Shown: positions 54,968-63,107, counted from the stretch's first letter. The stretch is DNA of 64,000 nt from Sphingomonas sp. TZW2008 (GCF_002117915.1 NZ_BDJB01000009.1:98822-162821); one strand, 5' to 3'. Notes: a model not told the origin generated them from the letters alone. Translations and numbers: made by a program.

Positions 54968-55878
54968 GCGACCTCAATCGCATCTGCGCCAATGTGCGCG
55001 ACCGGTTCCCGGTTTCAGGCGTCGCGCGTCAGGCCGGCGTGAAGCTAACCCGCGCCGGCCGCGAGCTAAAGGGTTGCTGCCCCTTCCACCCTGACAAAAC
55101 GCCTTCGTTCACGGTCTACGCTGACGACCGGCGTTTCCAGTGCTTCGGCTGTGGTGCCGAAGGCGACGTCCTCGACTTCGTGCAGCGGGCATACGGCGTG
55201 AAGCTGCTTGGCGCCATCGACATGCTGGATGGCGGCGCCCTGCGCGAGCTTGAACAGCAGCGGGTGGTCGCCACGCCGAAGGCCGGCTGGTCTAAGGCGG
55301 CGCTGTCCATCTGGAACGAGGCGTCGCCGATCGGCGGCACGCCAGCCGAAGCATATCTGCGTTCGCGTGGCATCACCATGGAGCTGCCGCACACGCTGCG
55401 TTTCGCCCGGCTGCGCTATCCACAGGAGCAGCGCCGTCGGGCTGCGCTCGTCGCGGCGGTGTGCGATCCAGCCGGTGATCTGACCGGGATACAGCGCACC
55501 TTCCTTACCGAGGAGGGTCGGAAAGCCGACGTGCCCGAAGTGAAGTTATCGCTCGGTCGTGTAGCCGGCGGCGCCATTCAGATCGGACCGCCCGTCCCCA
55601 GTCTCGTCGTTACCGAAGGGCTGGAAGATGGTTTGACGCTCGCACAGGCGCTCGGTCGTTCTGTCTGGGTTTCGGCCGGCACCTCGATGCTGCCCCGCAT
55701 GGAGCTGGCGGACGTCACCCGCGCCGTCGTCATCGGCGCTGATGGGGACGCAGCTGGCGAAACGGCGGCGACGAAGGCTGCACACGCGTTCACTGCGTCG
55801 GGTCGCAAGGTGCGGATCATGCGCCCAGCGGGCGGCTTCAAGGACTTCAACGCCGAGTTGATGGAAGCACGGCCATGA
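54964..55878 (+). CDS. DnaG-like primase: CHC2 zinc finger and Toprim domain
   Basis: The 304-aa protein has a CHC2 zinc finger (Cys39, His42, Cys60, Cys63) that reads primer start sites. A Toprim catalytic domain (VVTEGLEDGLTLAQAL near 214, GADGDAAGETAA near 262) makes the RNA primer. It lacks the helicase-binding C-terminal domain of the chromosomal DnaG and is about half its size, as in phages and mobile elements. It is followed by a RepA-type helicase with ATGA overlap. Together they should let the element replicate itself. Confidence 0.92.
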   Translation: MSDLNRICANVRDRFPVSGVARQAGVKLTRAGRELKGCCPFHPDKTPSFTVYADDRRFQCFGCGAEGDVLDFVQRAYGVKLLGAIDMLDGGALRELEQQRVVATPKAGWSKAALSIWNEASPIGGTPAEAYLRSRGITMELPHTLRFARLRYPQEQRRRAALVAAVCDPAGDLTGIQRTFLTEEGRKADVPEVKLSLGRVAGGAIQIGPPVPSLVVTEGLEDGLTLAQALGRSVWVSAGTSMLPRMELADVTRAVVIGADGDAAGETAATKAAHAFTASGRKVRIMRPAGGFKDFNAELMEARP

Positions 55879-57356
55879 ACGCGGCGTCGATCAAAGCGCG
55901 GTTCGAATCCGCGCAGCCGTTTGTCCCGCAAGCTGCCGCAGACCCGGTGAAAATTACCGCATCACCGTTTCGGTGGCCGGATCACCGCAGCCTGCCGCGC
56001 CGCCCTTGGGTATGGGGTCGCTGGCTGCTCCTCGGCACTGTGTCTGCGATCGTAGCACCGGGGGGTGTCGGCAAGTCGTCGTTCGTCGCCTCAATGCTGC
56101 TGTCGCTGGCGAGCGGGCGACAGGAGATCCTCGGCAAGACGGTATGGGCGGGGCCGCGACGGGTTTGGTATTGGAACCTTGAGGATGGGCTGGACGAACT
56201 GGAAATGCAGCTCGTTGCGGCGTCGATGTTCCATGGGATCGGGCAGGAGGAATGTGCTGACCGCATCTTCCTCGACAGCGGTCCCGAGGGTGCCGAGCTT
56301 CGCATCGCGATAGAGGATCGAGATGGTTACAGCGTCGCGGTCCCCGTGGTTGAGGCGCTTGTTGCCGAACTGATCGCGCGCAAGATCGACGTGCTAGTCA
56401 TTGATCCATTCGTTTCGTCGCATGGCGTGTCGGAGAACGACAACAGCGCCGTCGACGCGGTGGTGAAGACCTGGGCAAGCATCGCCAAACGGGCGAGTTG
56501 CTCAATCGTCTTAGTTCACCATTCAAAGAAGCTCGGCAGCGAGAAGGTAACTGCGGAATCTTCGCGCGGTGCGAGTGCCCTGGTGTCCGCGGCACGCGTG
56601 ACGCTGGTGCTCAATCGGATGGACAAGGACGAGGCGCAGCGCTTCGGGATCGCCGAGGACAAGGAGCGCCGCCGAATCTTCACCGTGCAGGATGACAAAG
56701 CCAACCGCGCACCGGCTGAGGATGCGCAGTGGTATCGGCTCGCATCGCAGAACGTCGATAACTCGACCGGGCAGGACGATCCGTTCGGTGAGGAAGGTGA
56801 CAGTGTCGGCGTCGTCACCCGCTGGTCGCCGCCGGACGCGTTCGACGGCGTGACCGCCGATCACCTCTACCGGGTGCAGCAGCGGATAGAGACCGGCCAG
56901 TGGCGTGCCGACGTTCAGGCGAAGGAGTGGGTCGGCAAGGCTGTCGCCGATGTGCTGGGACTCAGCGCGGACAGCGACGCGAAGGCAGACCGCGCCAAAA
57001 TCAACGCACTGCTGCGGACGTGGATCGCGACCGGCGCCCTGATCAAGGTCGACGGCAAGGACGCCAAGAGCATGCCGCGCACCTTCGTCGAGGTGGGCGA
57101 GTGGGCCGTTCAGGGCGTTCCCCCCACCTCCACACCGAAGGTGTGGAACGGTGTGGAAGGTGGGGAACCGTCGTCTCCACACCACACCTCCCCCCCTATG
57201 GGGGAGGTGGTGGGGAAGCGAGGTTTGGGCACTGCTGCGAAGGTGTGGAAACCGAACCCTGCGTTGGGGCTCCAGGACCGAACGCCACGCGACTTCAGCC
57301 GCTGGGAGAAGTCTAGCGCGGGCGAAGACATCGTGCTGCCGGGGGATGGAACGTGA
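55875..57356 (+). CDS. RepA-like AAA_25 helicase/ATPase with repeat-rich C-terminal extension
   Basis: The 493-aa protein has Walker A APGGVGKSS (about 61-69), Walker B VLVIDPFVSSHG (about 176) and the VLVHHSKK motif, as in the RecA-fold RepA hexameric helicases (AAA_25). The C-terminal part (about 415-475) is Pro/Gly/Val-rich and encoded by iteron-like repeats. Helicase and primase form a minimal replication module. The overlap with both neighbours (ATGA before, GTGA after) shows one operon. No replicative initiator of another type is seen. Confidence 0.88.
   Translation: MNAASIKARFESAQPFVPQAAADPVKITASPFRWPDHRSLPRRPWVWGRWLLLGTVSAIVAPGGVGKSSFVASMLLSLASGRQEILGKTVWAGPRRVWYWNLEDGLDELEMQLVAASMFHGIGQEECADRIFLDSGPEGAELRIAIEDRDGYSVAVPVVEALVAELIARKIDVLVIDPFVSSHGVSENDNSAVDAVVKTWASIAKRASCSIVLVHHSKKLGSEKVTAESSRGASALVSAARVTLVLNRMDKDEAQRFGIAEDKERRRIFTVQDDKANRAPAEDAQWYRLASQNVDNSTGQDDPFGEEGDSVGVVTRWSPPDAFDGVTADHLYRVQQRIETGQWRADVQAKEWVGKAVADVLGLSADSDAKADRAKINALLRTWIATGALIKVDGKDAKSMPRTFVEVGEWAVQGVPPTSTPKVWNGVEGGEPSSPHHTSPPMGEVVGKRGLGTAAKVWKPNPALGLQDRTPRDFSRWEKSSAGEDIVLPGDGT
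57128..57250. repeat. Iteron-like repeats inside the helicase gene 3' end (origin candidate)
   Basis: The 9-mer GGTGTGGAA occurs forward at 57140-57148, 57150-57158 and 57242-57250. CTCCACACC, its near-complement, occurs at 57128-57136 and 57175-57183. Larger inverted repeats (CCCCCACCTCCACACC against GGTGTGGAAGGTGGGG, and CTCCCCCC against GGGGGAG) lie between them. Such spaced repeats next to a rep helicase gene are typical of a replication origin, though here they are within coding sequence. Confidence 0.5.
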
Positions 57357-57667
57357 TTGGCGATGGGGAGCGGATCACTCCGTCCGATCCGGTGTCCATT
57401 GGCTTCGCTTTAGCGGATGCACTCAACCGTGAGCGGTCGCTGACGCAATGGGAAAGCGGCCTCGTCGCGGCGCTGGCGGCCAAGGCGCTTCACCCGCAGC
57501 CTCTTCGACGCTGGACGTCCACGCAGGACGAACAACTACGCGACCTACTCAGCCGCGGCCACACGGCGGCAGAGATCGGCGCACAGATCGGCCGCAGCAC
57601 CGACGCAATCCACACCCGCGTGAAGCGGTTGAAGCTGAAGGAGAGCGCAATTGAATTACGACGGTAG
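57353..57667 (+). CDS. Small Myb/GcrA-like HTH protein
   Basis: The 104-aa protein's C-terminal half holds a three-helix DNA-binding unit: WTSTQDEQLRDLLSRGHTAA, EIGAQIGRSTDAIHTRVKRL. It is similar to Myb/SANT or GcrA-type domains. The start is GTG at 57353, overlapping the helicase stop as GTGA. The next gene starts inside its 3' end. It may regulate the element's replication operon or a late one. Confidence 0.75.
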   Translation: MIGDGERITPSDPVSIGFALADALNRERSLTQWESGLVAALAAKALHPQPLRRWTSTQDEQLRDLLSRGHTAAEIGAQIGRSTDAIHTRVKRLKLKESAIELRR

Positions 57668-58331
57668 GGACCAGCCCGCTGAAGTAACCGTCCCCGAGGG
57701 AAGCACCGAAGCGAAGGTGTTGGCCGAGATGCGGGCCATGCCGTTCATGCGGCACGGCATGATCAGCAACTCGCTCGCATCGCAGACGATCAAATGCGAT
57801 GGTATCGCGTCGACCGCCGTCGATGTCGGTGACGTCATCGCCAAGATGGCGAAGATGATCGGCTCAGGCGACCTTCAACCTGTGACCGACACCCTGATCG
57901 CGCAAGGGATCATGCTCGACGTGACCGCGACTGAGATGATGCGGCGTGCCTGGCAGAACGTCGGTGAGTATCCTGAGGCGTTCAACCGCTACATGAACCT
58001 AGCGCTGAAGGCACAAACGCAGAGCCGAACCGCGCTAGAGGCACTCGCCCGCATGCACCAGCCGCGCGAGCAAATCGTGCGTCACGTTCACGTCAACGAA
58101 GGGGGCCAAGCCATTGTCGCCGAACAACTCCACATGCACGGATCAGGGGTCAGGAATGAAGGATACGTCGAACAACCCCATGCACCGGGAACCGGAGAGT
58201 CTTCGTCTCGCCCGGCGCTGCAATGCCCGGACACGCTTGGGCCGGATGTGCCAATCTCCGGCGATCAAGGGGCGGAGCCGGTGTCGAATGCACGGCGGTC
58301 GGGGAAGCGGCGCACCAGCGGGAAACAATAA
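57651..58331 (+). CDS. Unknown element protein with TTG start
   Basis: The 226-aa protein starts at TTG (57651) with a strong AAGGAG six bases after the start of its ribosome site region. A helical core (about 60-150, with DVIAKMAKMIGSGDLQPVTDTLIAQ and NRYMNLALKAQTQSRTALEAL) precedes a His-rich segment HVHVNEGGQ. The C-terminal 60 residues are polar and disordered. It overlaps the HTH gene by 17 bases and the HGG-motif gene by about 175 bases in another frame. No known family comes to mind; it is likely structural or regulatory for the element. Confidence 0.7.
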   Translation: MNYDGRDQPAEVTVPEGSTEAKVLAEMRAMPFMRHGMISNSLASQTIKCDGIASTAVDVGDVIAKMAKMIGSGDLQPVTDTLIAQGIMLDVTATEMMRRAWQNVGEYPEAFNRYMNLALKAQTQSRTALEALARMHQPREQIVRHVHVNEGGQAIVAEQLHMHGSGVRNEGYVEQPHAPGTGESSSRPALQCPDTLGPDVPISGDQGAEPVSNARRSGKRRTSGKQ

Positions 58332-58410
58332 CGCATGGAAGCATGGGGCCCGGTCTGCCGCGATACGTGAGCTTGCGGGGTGGTTGGCTGATCGAGCTCG
58401 GCTCAGCTGA
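58156..58410 (+). CDS. HGG-motif small protein of mobile elements
   Basis: The 84-aa protein has the pattern RRCNARTRLGRMCQSPAIKGR then CRMHGGRGSGAPAGNNNAWKHG. This is the Cys/His zinc-binding motif of HGGxSTG-type proteins found on prophages and genomic islands. Its function is unknown. The ATG at 58156 follows AGGGG. It shares 176 bases with the preceding gene in another frame, an unusually long overlap even for this compact element, and ends the + strand operon. Confidence 0.72.
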   Translation: MKDTSNNPMHREPESLRLARRCNARTRLGRMCQSPAIKGRSRCRMHGGRGSGAPAGNNNAWKHGARSAAIRELAGWLADRARLS

Positions 58411-58526
58411 TGATACAGCCAAAATACAGCCTGCAGGCGCTGCTCCTAGCCTCTGTCTATGCAGAAAAAATACGGAGAGGCTGCTTGCGCTTGGATTCAC
58501 TTCGTTAGGGCAAATAACGGCGCAAG

Positions 58527-58835
58527 TTATTGCTCGCAGCCGACCCCATCATTGTCGCGGTCGAGGTGCGGACCGTAGCCAGGCCTGCCACGTCTAACTG
58601 GCGCAGCACCGGCGGCCCTCGCAGCGGAGCAGTTGGCAAAGGCGCCGTCGCCTGATGATCGGAGGGATTGAGCCTGAGCCGCCGGAGCAGATGGCCCAGC
58701 GTGGCAATGATAGCCGCTGCCACCCTTGCGATCGTTGTGGCATCCTTGTGCGTTTAGGCCGCCGGGCGTTGCTTCGGCTGATTGCACGCATGTGCCGAGC
58801 AGGCCAACGACGGCAAACGATTCTGCCAGGCGCAT
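58527..58835 (-). CDS. Secreted YHYH-like and excalibur-domain protein
   Basis: The 102-aa product has a signal-peptide-like N-terminus. A GGLNAQGCHNDRKGGSGYHCH segment (read in parts) follows, and then a C-terminal excalibur calcium-binding motif, DRDNDGVGCE. This combination is common in small exported proteins and the tails of secreted nucleases. GGGGGG lies seven bases before the ATG at 58835. It is on the minus strand, opposite to the replication operon, and marks the shift to apparent cargo. Confidence 0.75.
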   Translation of the reverse strand: MRLAESFAVVGLLGTCVQSAEATPGGLNAQGCHNDRKGGSGYHCHAGPSAPAAQAQSLRSSGDGAFANCSAARAAGAAPVRRGRPGYGPHLDRDNDGVGCEQ

Positions 58836-58900
58836 GAACAATCCCCCCCTATTACTTCGGGACTACGGCACCTCCGAGATGCGGCAGGCGTCTTGAGGGA

Positions 58901-59503
58901 CTAATTGAGTTTGGCGCTGTCAGTCAGTGCGCGGAAGTCCGCCGCGGTACGATCGTAGTAGTTCAGGCGAGGGGCGGCAAAGACCGCCATATAAAGAAGG
59001 CCGTTGACGAGTGCCGCGCGTCCTTCGCCGCGACGTGGCAGCGCATCATTGTCGACGTAGTCAAAGGTGAAACGGATGCCGTCGCGTCCGAGAAACTGGT
59101 CCGGCTTGGAACCCGTGATAGCGAAGGTCGCGATGTCCTTGGCCGAACGGTATGTCCCCTCCACCAGCTCCGGCACCTCAACCAGCAAGGTCTCCTTCGT
59201 GAACTTGGGCAGCGGCTTGCGCTTCTTGCTAACCTCACGAACGAGAGGCTTGCCTGGCTCAATGCCGGCGAAGAAGGTGACGTCGTTCAACTCCTCACCA
59301 TCGAGTGTCCAAGTCTCGGTCTGCTTGCCGGCCGAAACGCTCAGCTTGTTCCAATCACGCGCCGGTGTCACCGTCATCACTGAGCCGGAGATCGTAGCGG
59401 GCTGCGCCTTCTGTCGGTAACCGTTAGCATCGGCATTGATCGGCATGAGCAGAACTGCCGCCAAAAGTGCAGTCGGCATCGCGCGAGACATAACAGCACG
59501 CAT
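58901..59503 (-). CDS. Exported protein, third gene of M48 operon
   Basis: The 200-aa protein has an N-terminal signal (about 1-26, ending ADA). A beta-rich domain follows, with the segments SGSVMTVTPARDWNKLSV, WTLDGEELNDVTFFAGI and GIRFTFDYV. Those two ends are unlike anything I can name. Its ATG shares one base with the stop of the M48 peptidase gene (TGATG), so it is made with it. It may be a substrate, an inhibitor or a partner of the peptidase. Confidence 0.72.
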   Translation of the reverse strand: MRAVMSRAMPTALLAAVLLMPINADANGYRQKAQPATISGSVMTVTPARDWNKLSVSAGKQTETWTLDGEELNDVTFFAGIEPGKPLVREVSKKRKPLPKFTKETLLVEVPELVEGTYRSAKDIATFAITGSKPDQFLGRDGIRFTFDYVDNDALPRRGEGRAALVNGLLYMAVFAAPRLNYYDRTAADFRALTDSAKLN

Positions 59504-60714
59504 CAGTTGGCTTCCTTCTGGACGAGCATACCGATAATCGCCGCGTCGGACGCATCGGGCTTGAGCGATAGGTAATTGGAGAGTGCTGCCCGGCCTTCTT
59601 CGCGCCGCCCAGTCTTAATCAGCGACAAGCCCAGCCCGCGCTGGGCTTCCGCCAGCTTGGGATCGAGCGCCACCGCATTCCCGTAAAACTCGGCGGCGTT
59701 TACTAGATCGCGCTGGTTGCCACGTGCGCGGTAGAGATCGCCACGCGCGGACCACAGCGGCGCAGTCCAGCCGTTCTCCGCCAAGCTGTTGATTATGTAT
59801 TCACTGCCGCCGAAGTCGTTGAGCTTAACTTGATCGTCAAGAAATAGCGGGAGCCAACGAGCCAACGCCGCGGCGTAGCGCCTTGCACCAGTATCACGGC
59901 TCGCCCCGTCAGGCACGGCTAGCGCAGCAAGGTACTCTGCGCGTTCGGCTTCGGGTGGGTGAGATGCGAAAAATGCGATCGAGTCGAAGCGGGGCTTCTT
60001 CAATCCGCGTGAGGTGGCCGAAGCTTCCGCCTCCGCCATGACGTTTCGCCACACTTTTGCCGCCGACTGCGGCGGAAGAGAGCTGGTGTTAAGATAGCCG
60101 AGACCGAGCATATCCGCCTCGCGCTCATTATCACGCTGGTAGCGGTATAGTCCGCCATAAACAGAAAGCTGAAGGCTGTCGTAGTTTGCAGCTGCGGCGT
60201 AGGTGCCCGACATTGATGCGAGAACCGCAGCCCAGCTCAGCAAGTCGTTGCCGCTCCGAGCCGCGCGAAACCGGCTTAGCGAATGCCTGCTCTCGTAATG
60301 TCCGAACTCATGGCCAAGGACGCTGGCAAGCTCTGCCTCGTCGCGCATCCGCAGGAGCAGGCCACTGTAGACCCGCATCGTTCCGTTGGGCGACATAGTG
60401 GCGTTGAAGAGCGGCGTGCGCAGAATGTAAACGCGGGTCGCCTTACAACGGTCAACACCGACCGTGCCGCACAGCACGTTCTTCACATAGCCGTTCAGTG
60501 TTGGATCGTGGATCACGAGAGGTGAATTCGCAAGCCGACGTTCGTCTTCGTCGTCCTCCTTCCACATGCCGATCTCGTCGACGCCTTGCGGCTGATACGC
60601 GCCGGCGTAAGGGGGAGGGGGCGGCGCGGGCTGAACCTTGGCCTTGGTGGCGGCATTGGCTGACGCCGCTATGACCAAGGCCGCGGCGGCGAGCGCTGAA
60701 AGTGGGATTTTCAC
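59503..60714 (-). CDS. Exported M48-family metallopeptidase with TPR tail
   Basis: The 403-aa protein has a Sec signal (about 1-21). The M48 domain carries the zinc motif HEFGHY (about 134) and the downstream Glu ligand in READMLGLGYL (about 198). A C-terminal TPR-like region (about 315-395, with AAEFYGNAVALDPKLAEAQRG) follows. Relatives in the periplasm (BepA, LoiP) check outer-membrane protein assembly. It is flanked and coupled to two exported proteins, so the three probably form one envelope unit. Confidence 0.85.
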   Translation of the reverse strand: MKIPLSALAAAALVIAASANAATKAKVQPAPPPPPYAGAYQPQGVDEIGMWKEDDEDERRLANSPLVIHDPTLNGYVKNVLCGTVGVDRCKATRVYILRTPLFNATMSPNGTMRVYSGLLLRMRDEAELASVLGHEFGHYESRHSLSRFRAARSGNDLLSWAAVLASMSGTYAAAANYDSLQLSVYGGLYRYQRDNEREADMLGLGYLNTSSLPPQSAAKVWRNVMAEAEASATSRGLKKPRFDSIAFFASHPPEAERAEYLAALAVPDGASRDTGARRYAAALARWLPLFLDDQVKLNDFGGSEYIINSLAENGWTAPLWSARGDLYRARGNQRDLVNAAEFYGNAVALDPKLAEAQRGLGLSLIKTGRREEGRAALSNYLSLKPDASDAAIIGMLVQKEAN

Positions 60715-61478
60715 TTTCCGGCCCCGGCGACGGCGGTCGGCTCCTTAGCGATGGAGCTTCCAGGAAACTCTTCGAGCAACTGGTTGACCCGTTTGTCGGC
60801 ACCTTCCGCAGTCCGGACATCTCCGCCCATTGCGCCGTCAGCATTGAGCCAAAGGATGTCACCGGTCTTGAGATCGACCAAGCCCGCGTAGCCGGCATGC
60901 TCGCCCGACTTAATGCCAATCCCGGGACCGAGTAGCGCAACCGCTTGAAGCAGCTTACGCCCGGTCGAACCATAAGCATCCTTATTGTAGATGAAGAGCG
61001 CGTAATCTGCGTTCTTTGCACCGGGCAAATCAGACACGCCAGAGCCGAGCGACCAATCAAACACGTTGGCCTTGTTGTCACGCTTTTTGGTAGGCAGCCG
61101 ATTACCAACGAAAAACTGATAATTGATCACCGAGCGCGATACGGCGGCGAACAGCGCGGCATACTCTTCAGCGATCCGGGCTTCGTTCCCGTAAGCCTCC
61201 GGTGCGACAACCACCTTGTTGCCAAGCTTGGTCTGGATCTTAGACAACGCAGCGTCGATATTTTTACGCGATTGATCAGTCCAGTCCCCGTTCGGCTCGA
61301 ACATACCGCCAGTCGACTGAGCTCCCACGCGCACCGTAGGCCGCATAACTAAGATCGTCTTGCCGCTTGCCGCAGCCAGATCGAATCCGTTCTTCACCGC
61401 TGTCCGCTCTTGCGCAGCCGCTGGCATGGCGACCGCAGCAGCTGCAAAAGCGGCTGCGACGTATAGACTGACTCGCAT
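60711..61478 (-). CDS. Exported CsgG/LpoB-like protein, first gene of M48 operon
   Basis: The 255-aa protein has a Sec signal peptide (about 1-22). The mature part has the order ILVMRPTVRVGAQSTGGMFE, then NIDAALSKIQTKLG, then GYAGLVDLKTGDILWLNAD. This resembles the CsgG/LpoB/GNA1162 fold, in which the last strand lies in a LVDxxTGxxLW motif. Its stop overlaps the M48 start (ATGA). The similarity is by eye, so the fold call is moderate. It is transcribed towards the excalibur gene and divergent from the SRAP gene. Confidence 0.7.
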   Translation of the reverse strand: MRVSLYVAAAFAAAAVAMPAAAQERTAVKNGFDLAAASGKTILVMRPTVRVGAQSTGGMFEPNGDWTDQSRKNIDAALSKIQTKLGNKVVVAPEAYGNEARIAEEYAALFAAVSRSVINYQFFVGNRLPTKKRDNKANVFDWSLGSGVSDLPGAKNADYALFIYNKDAYGSTGRKLLQAVALLGPGIGIKSGEHAGYAGLVDLKTGDILWLNADGAMGGDVRTAEGADKRVNQLLEEFPGSSIAKEPTAVAGAGK

Positions 61479-61632
61479 CTAACCCCCGAAGAATCATTGG
61501 TTCCCCAACCGACGTGTCGTAATCTGCACAGGCGCCTCCACGATGCAAGATGCTAGGGCGCTACTTGATCGGCTATGGACCTACGGAGTCGTTGGCTTTG
61601 ACTTCCGCTGATGTCGCTTCAATCCTGCAGCC

Positions 61633-62256
61633 ATGTGCAACCGCTACCGCATGACGGCCAAGCAGGCCGAGCTCGCGGGCCGCTACGGCATCGTTTCACC
61701 CTACCCTGATGATCTGACGATCCCGCCGCCAGAGCTGTTCCCCGACAAGCCGGCGTATGTCGTACGCGAGGCAGATGGCATTCGCATGCTGGACATGATG
61801 AGCTGGGGTTTCCCCCACAAGGTGCCTGGCAAGCGGATCGACAAGGCGACTGGCAAGCCGGTGCTGCTCGACAAGAAGGTGACGAACGTGCGCAACTACA
61901 CGTCGCCGTTCTGGAAGAGCGCGCTCGCGAAACCGGAGCGTCGCTGCCTGGTGCCGTTCACAGCCTTCAGCGAATACGGTCAGACGCGCGGTGCCGAGGG
62001 TAAGCTGCCGCTGCATTGGTTCGACGTGCCGAGCCGGCCGATTGTCAGCTTCGCCGGGATCTGGCGCCCGGCCGAGGGCGGCGCCGTGTTCGCGTTCCTG
62101 ACGACCGAACCGAACTCACTGGTGGCGCCAATCCATCCGAAGGCGATGCCGGTGCTGCTGCATGATGAGGATGAGGAAACGTGGCTCCGCGCGCCGATCG
62201 AGGAGGCGATGCAGCTGGTGGCGCCATACCCGGCGCAGCTGATGCGTGTTGAGTGA
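61633..62256 (+). CDS. SRAP protein (HMCES/YedK family), DNA-protein crosslink at abasic sites
   Basis: The 207-aa protein starts MCNRYRM, where Cys2 forms the thiazolidine bond with abasic sites in single-stranded DNA. Asn in NVRNYTSPFW, Glu in AFSEYG and His in PIHPKAMPVLL complete the SRAP active site. YedK and HMCES shield abasic sites at replication forks. A copy carried on an integrating element could protect its own or the host's DNA during replication. It stands alone, divergent from the M48 operon. Confidence 0.9.
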   Translation: MCNRYRMTAKQAELAGRYGIVSPYPDDLTIPPPELFPDKPAYVVREADGIRMLDMMSWGFPHKVPGKRIDKATGKPVLLDKKVTNVRNYTSPFWKSALAKPERRCLVPFTAFSEYGQTRGAEGKLPLHWFDVPSRPIVSFAGIWRPAEGGAVFAFLTTEPNSLVAPIHPKAMPVLLHDEDEETWLRAPIEEAMQLVAPYPAQLMRVE

Positions 62257-62331
62257 TTTATATCACGATGTTGCCGTAGGCGGCATGGCTGGAAGAAGCT
62301 AAGAGGCGACGATCCTTGGGGAGGGATAGTC

Positions 62332-62589
62332 GTGTTGCCGAGTCGAAAAGCGGGTGTTGTTGGGACGGCGCTCAACTTTAGTGATTGTGAAGCCAAGGCG
62401 TTCGTCGACGTCTGCTATCATGCGATGTTCGGCCGCGCGCCAGACGCCTCGGGACAGAAGCACTACCGGGACTTGATCTTGAAGGCGCCGAATCGCGAGA
62501 CATTGATCGCTGTCGTTCGCTCAATGGCAATGAGCCAGGAAGCACGCGACTTTCGCGAGCATCACCTTTCGATGCACGGTCCGCGCTGA
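62332..62589 (+). CDS. Small DUF4214-like protein
   Basis: The 85-aa product has FVDVCYHAMFGRAPDASGQKHYRDLIL, a near copy of the DUF4214 repeat unit (two helices with GRxPDxxGxxYW-like pattern). Larger proteins carry this unit as a secretion or S-layer-linked domain; here it is a single unit. GGGGAGGG stands about six bases before the GTG at 62332, a strong site. Confidence 0.65.
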   Translation: MLPSRKAGVVGTALNFSDCEAKAFVDVCYHAMFGRAPDASGQKHYRDLILKAPNRETLIAVVRSMAMSQEARDFREHHLSMHGPR

Positions 62590-62597
62590 GCGAAGCT

Positions 62598-62768
62598 CTA
62601 GTCGGTAACGCCGGCGGCGGTAGCCGCTTCTGTCCCGCGTAGATGCTCGACCACCAGGCGGAGATCCTTGCCAGTAAGGTGGCCCACCTCATCGACGACA
62701 TCATCGTCATTCCACGACTGGCTGAATGCGTGAAGCCGATCGATCGCGGTCTGCAGTTCCTCGTCCAT
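62598..62768 (-). CDS. 56-aa small protein, unknown
   Basis: I read this 56-aa frame by eye: MDEELQTAIDRLHAFSQ at the start, TGKDLRLVVEHLR in the middle, and GVTD at the end. It is short, soluble and acidic with two helices. AAGGGC precedes the ATG at 62768. Similar short proteins lie in cargo parts of sphingomonad elements, but no function is known. Confidence 0.5.
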   Translation of the reverse strand: MDEELQTAIDRLHAFSQSWNDDDVVDEVGHLTGKDLRLVVEHLRGTEAATAAGVTD

Positions 62769-62825
62769 CGATCTGCCCTTGCGCTGCCATGACGAACCAT
62801 CGGCCCGCGGGGCGGCGCGCGCAAG

Positions 62826-63107
62826 TCACCGGCGTAACCAGTCGACGTCTTTCGGGAAAGGATCAGTGATGTAGGGGTGCTCGGCTCTGACGATCTCGAC
62901 TGCTTTTTCGATAGCCTCGCGATCAACGACGCTCCTGCTGAGCGCGACACCCCAGTTGAACCGCACATACTTCCATGTCGGATAGCGTTCGATCGCGCCG
63001 ATGCGGCGACGCCACGTTGCTTCGCAAGCGTCCGTCACGCCGGCCAGCAGATGTGCGAGAAGATCGCGGATCTCCTCGGCAGTGGAAGGGGCAAGAACCG
63101 TAGCCAT
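62826..63107 (-). CDS. Unknown 93-aa protein
   Basis: The soluble product has AEEIRDLLAHLLAGVTDACEATWRRRI (read in parts), then WKYVRFNWGVALSRSVVDREAI and a C-terminal DPFPKDVDWL. It is helical throughout with a Trp-rich middle. No ribosome site is clear. It lies in the small-gene cluster of the element's right part. I do not recognise a family. Confidence 0.55.
   Translation of the reverse strand: MATVLAPSTAEEIRDLLAHLLAGVTDACEATWRRRIGAIERYPTWKYVRFNWGVALSRSVVDREAIEKAVEIVRAEHPYITDPFPKDVDWLRR

Noticed and set aside
58411..58526. Gene or small RNA between the HGG-motif gene and the excalibur gene
   Set aside because: Stop codons in all frames and no clear promoter or terminator.
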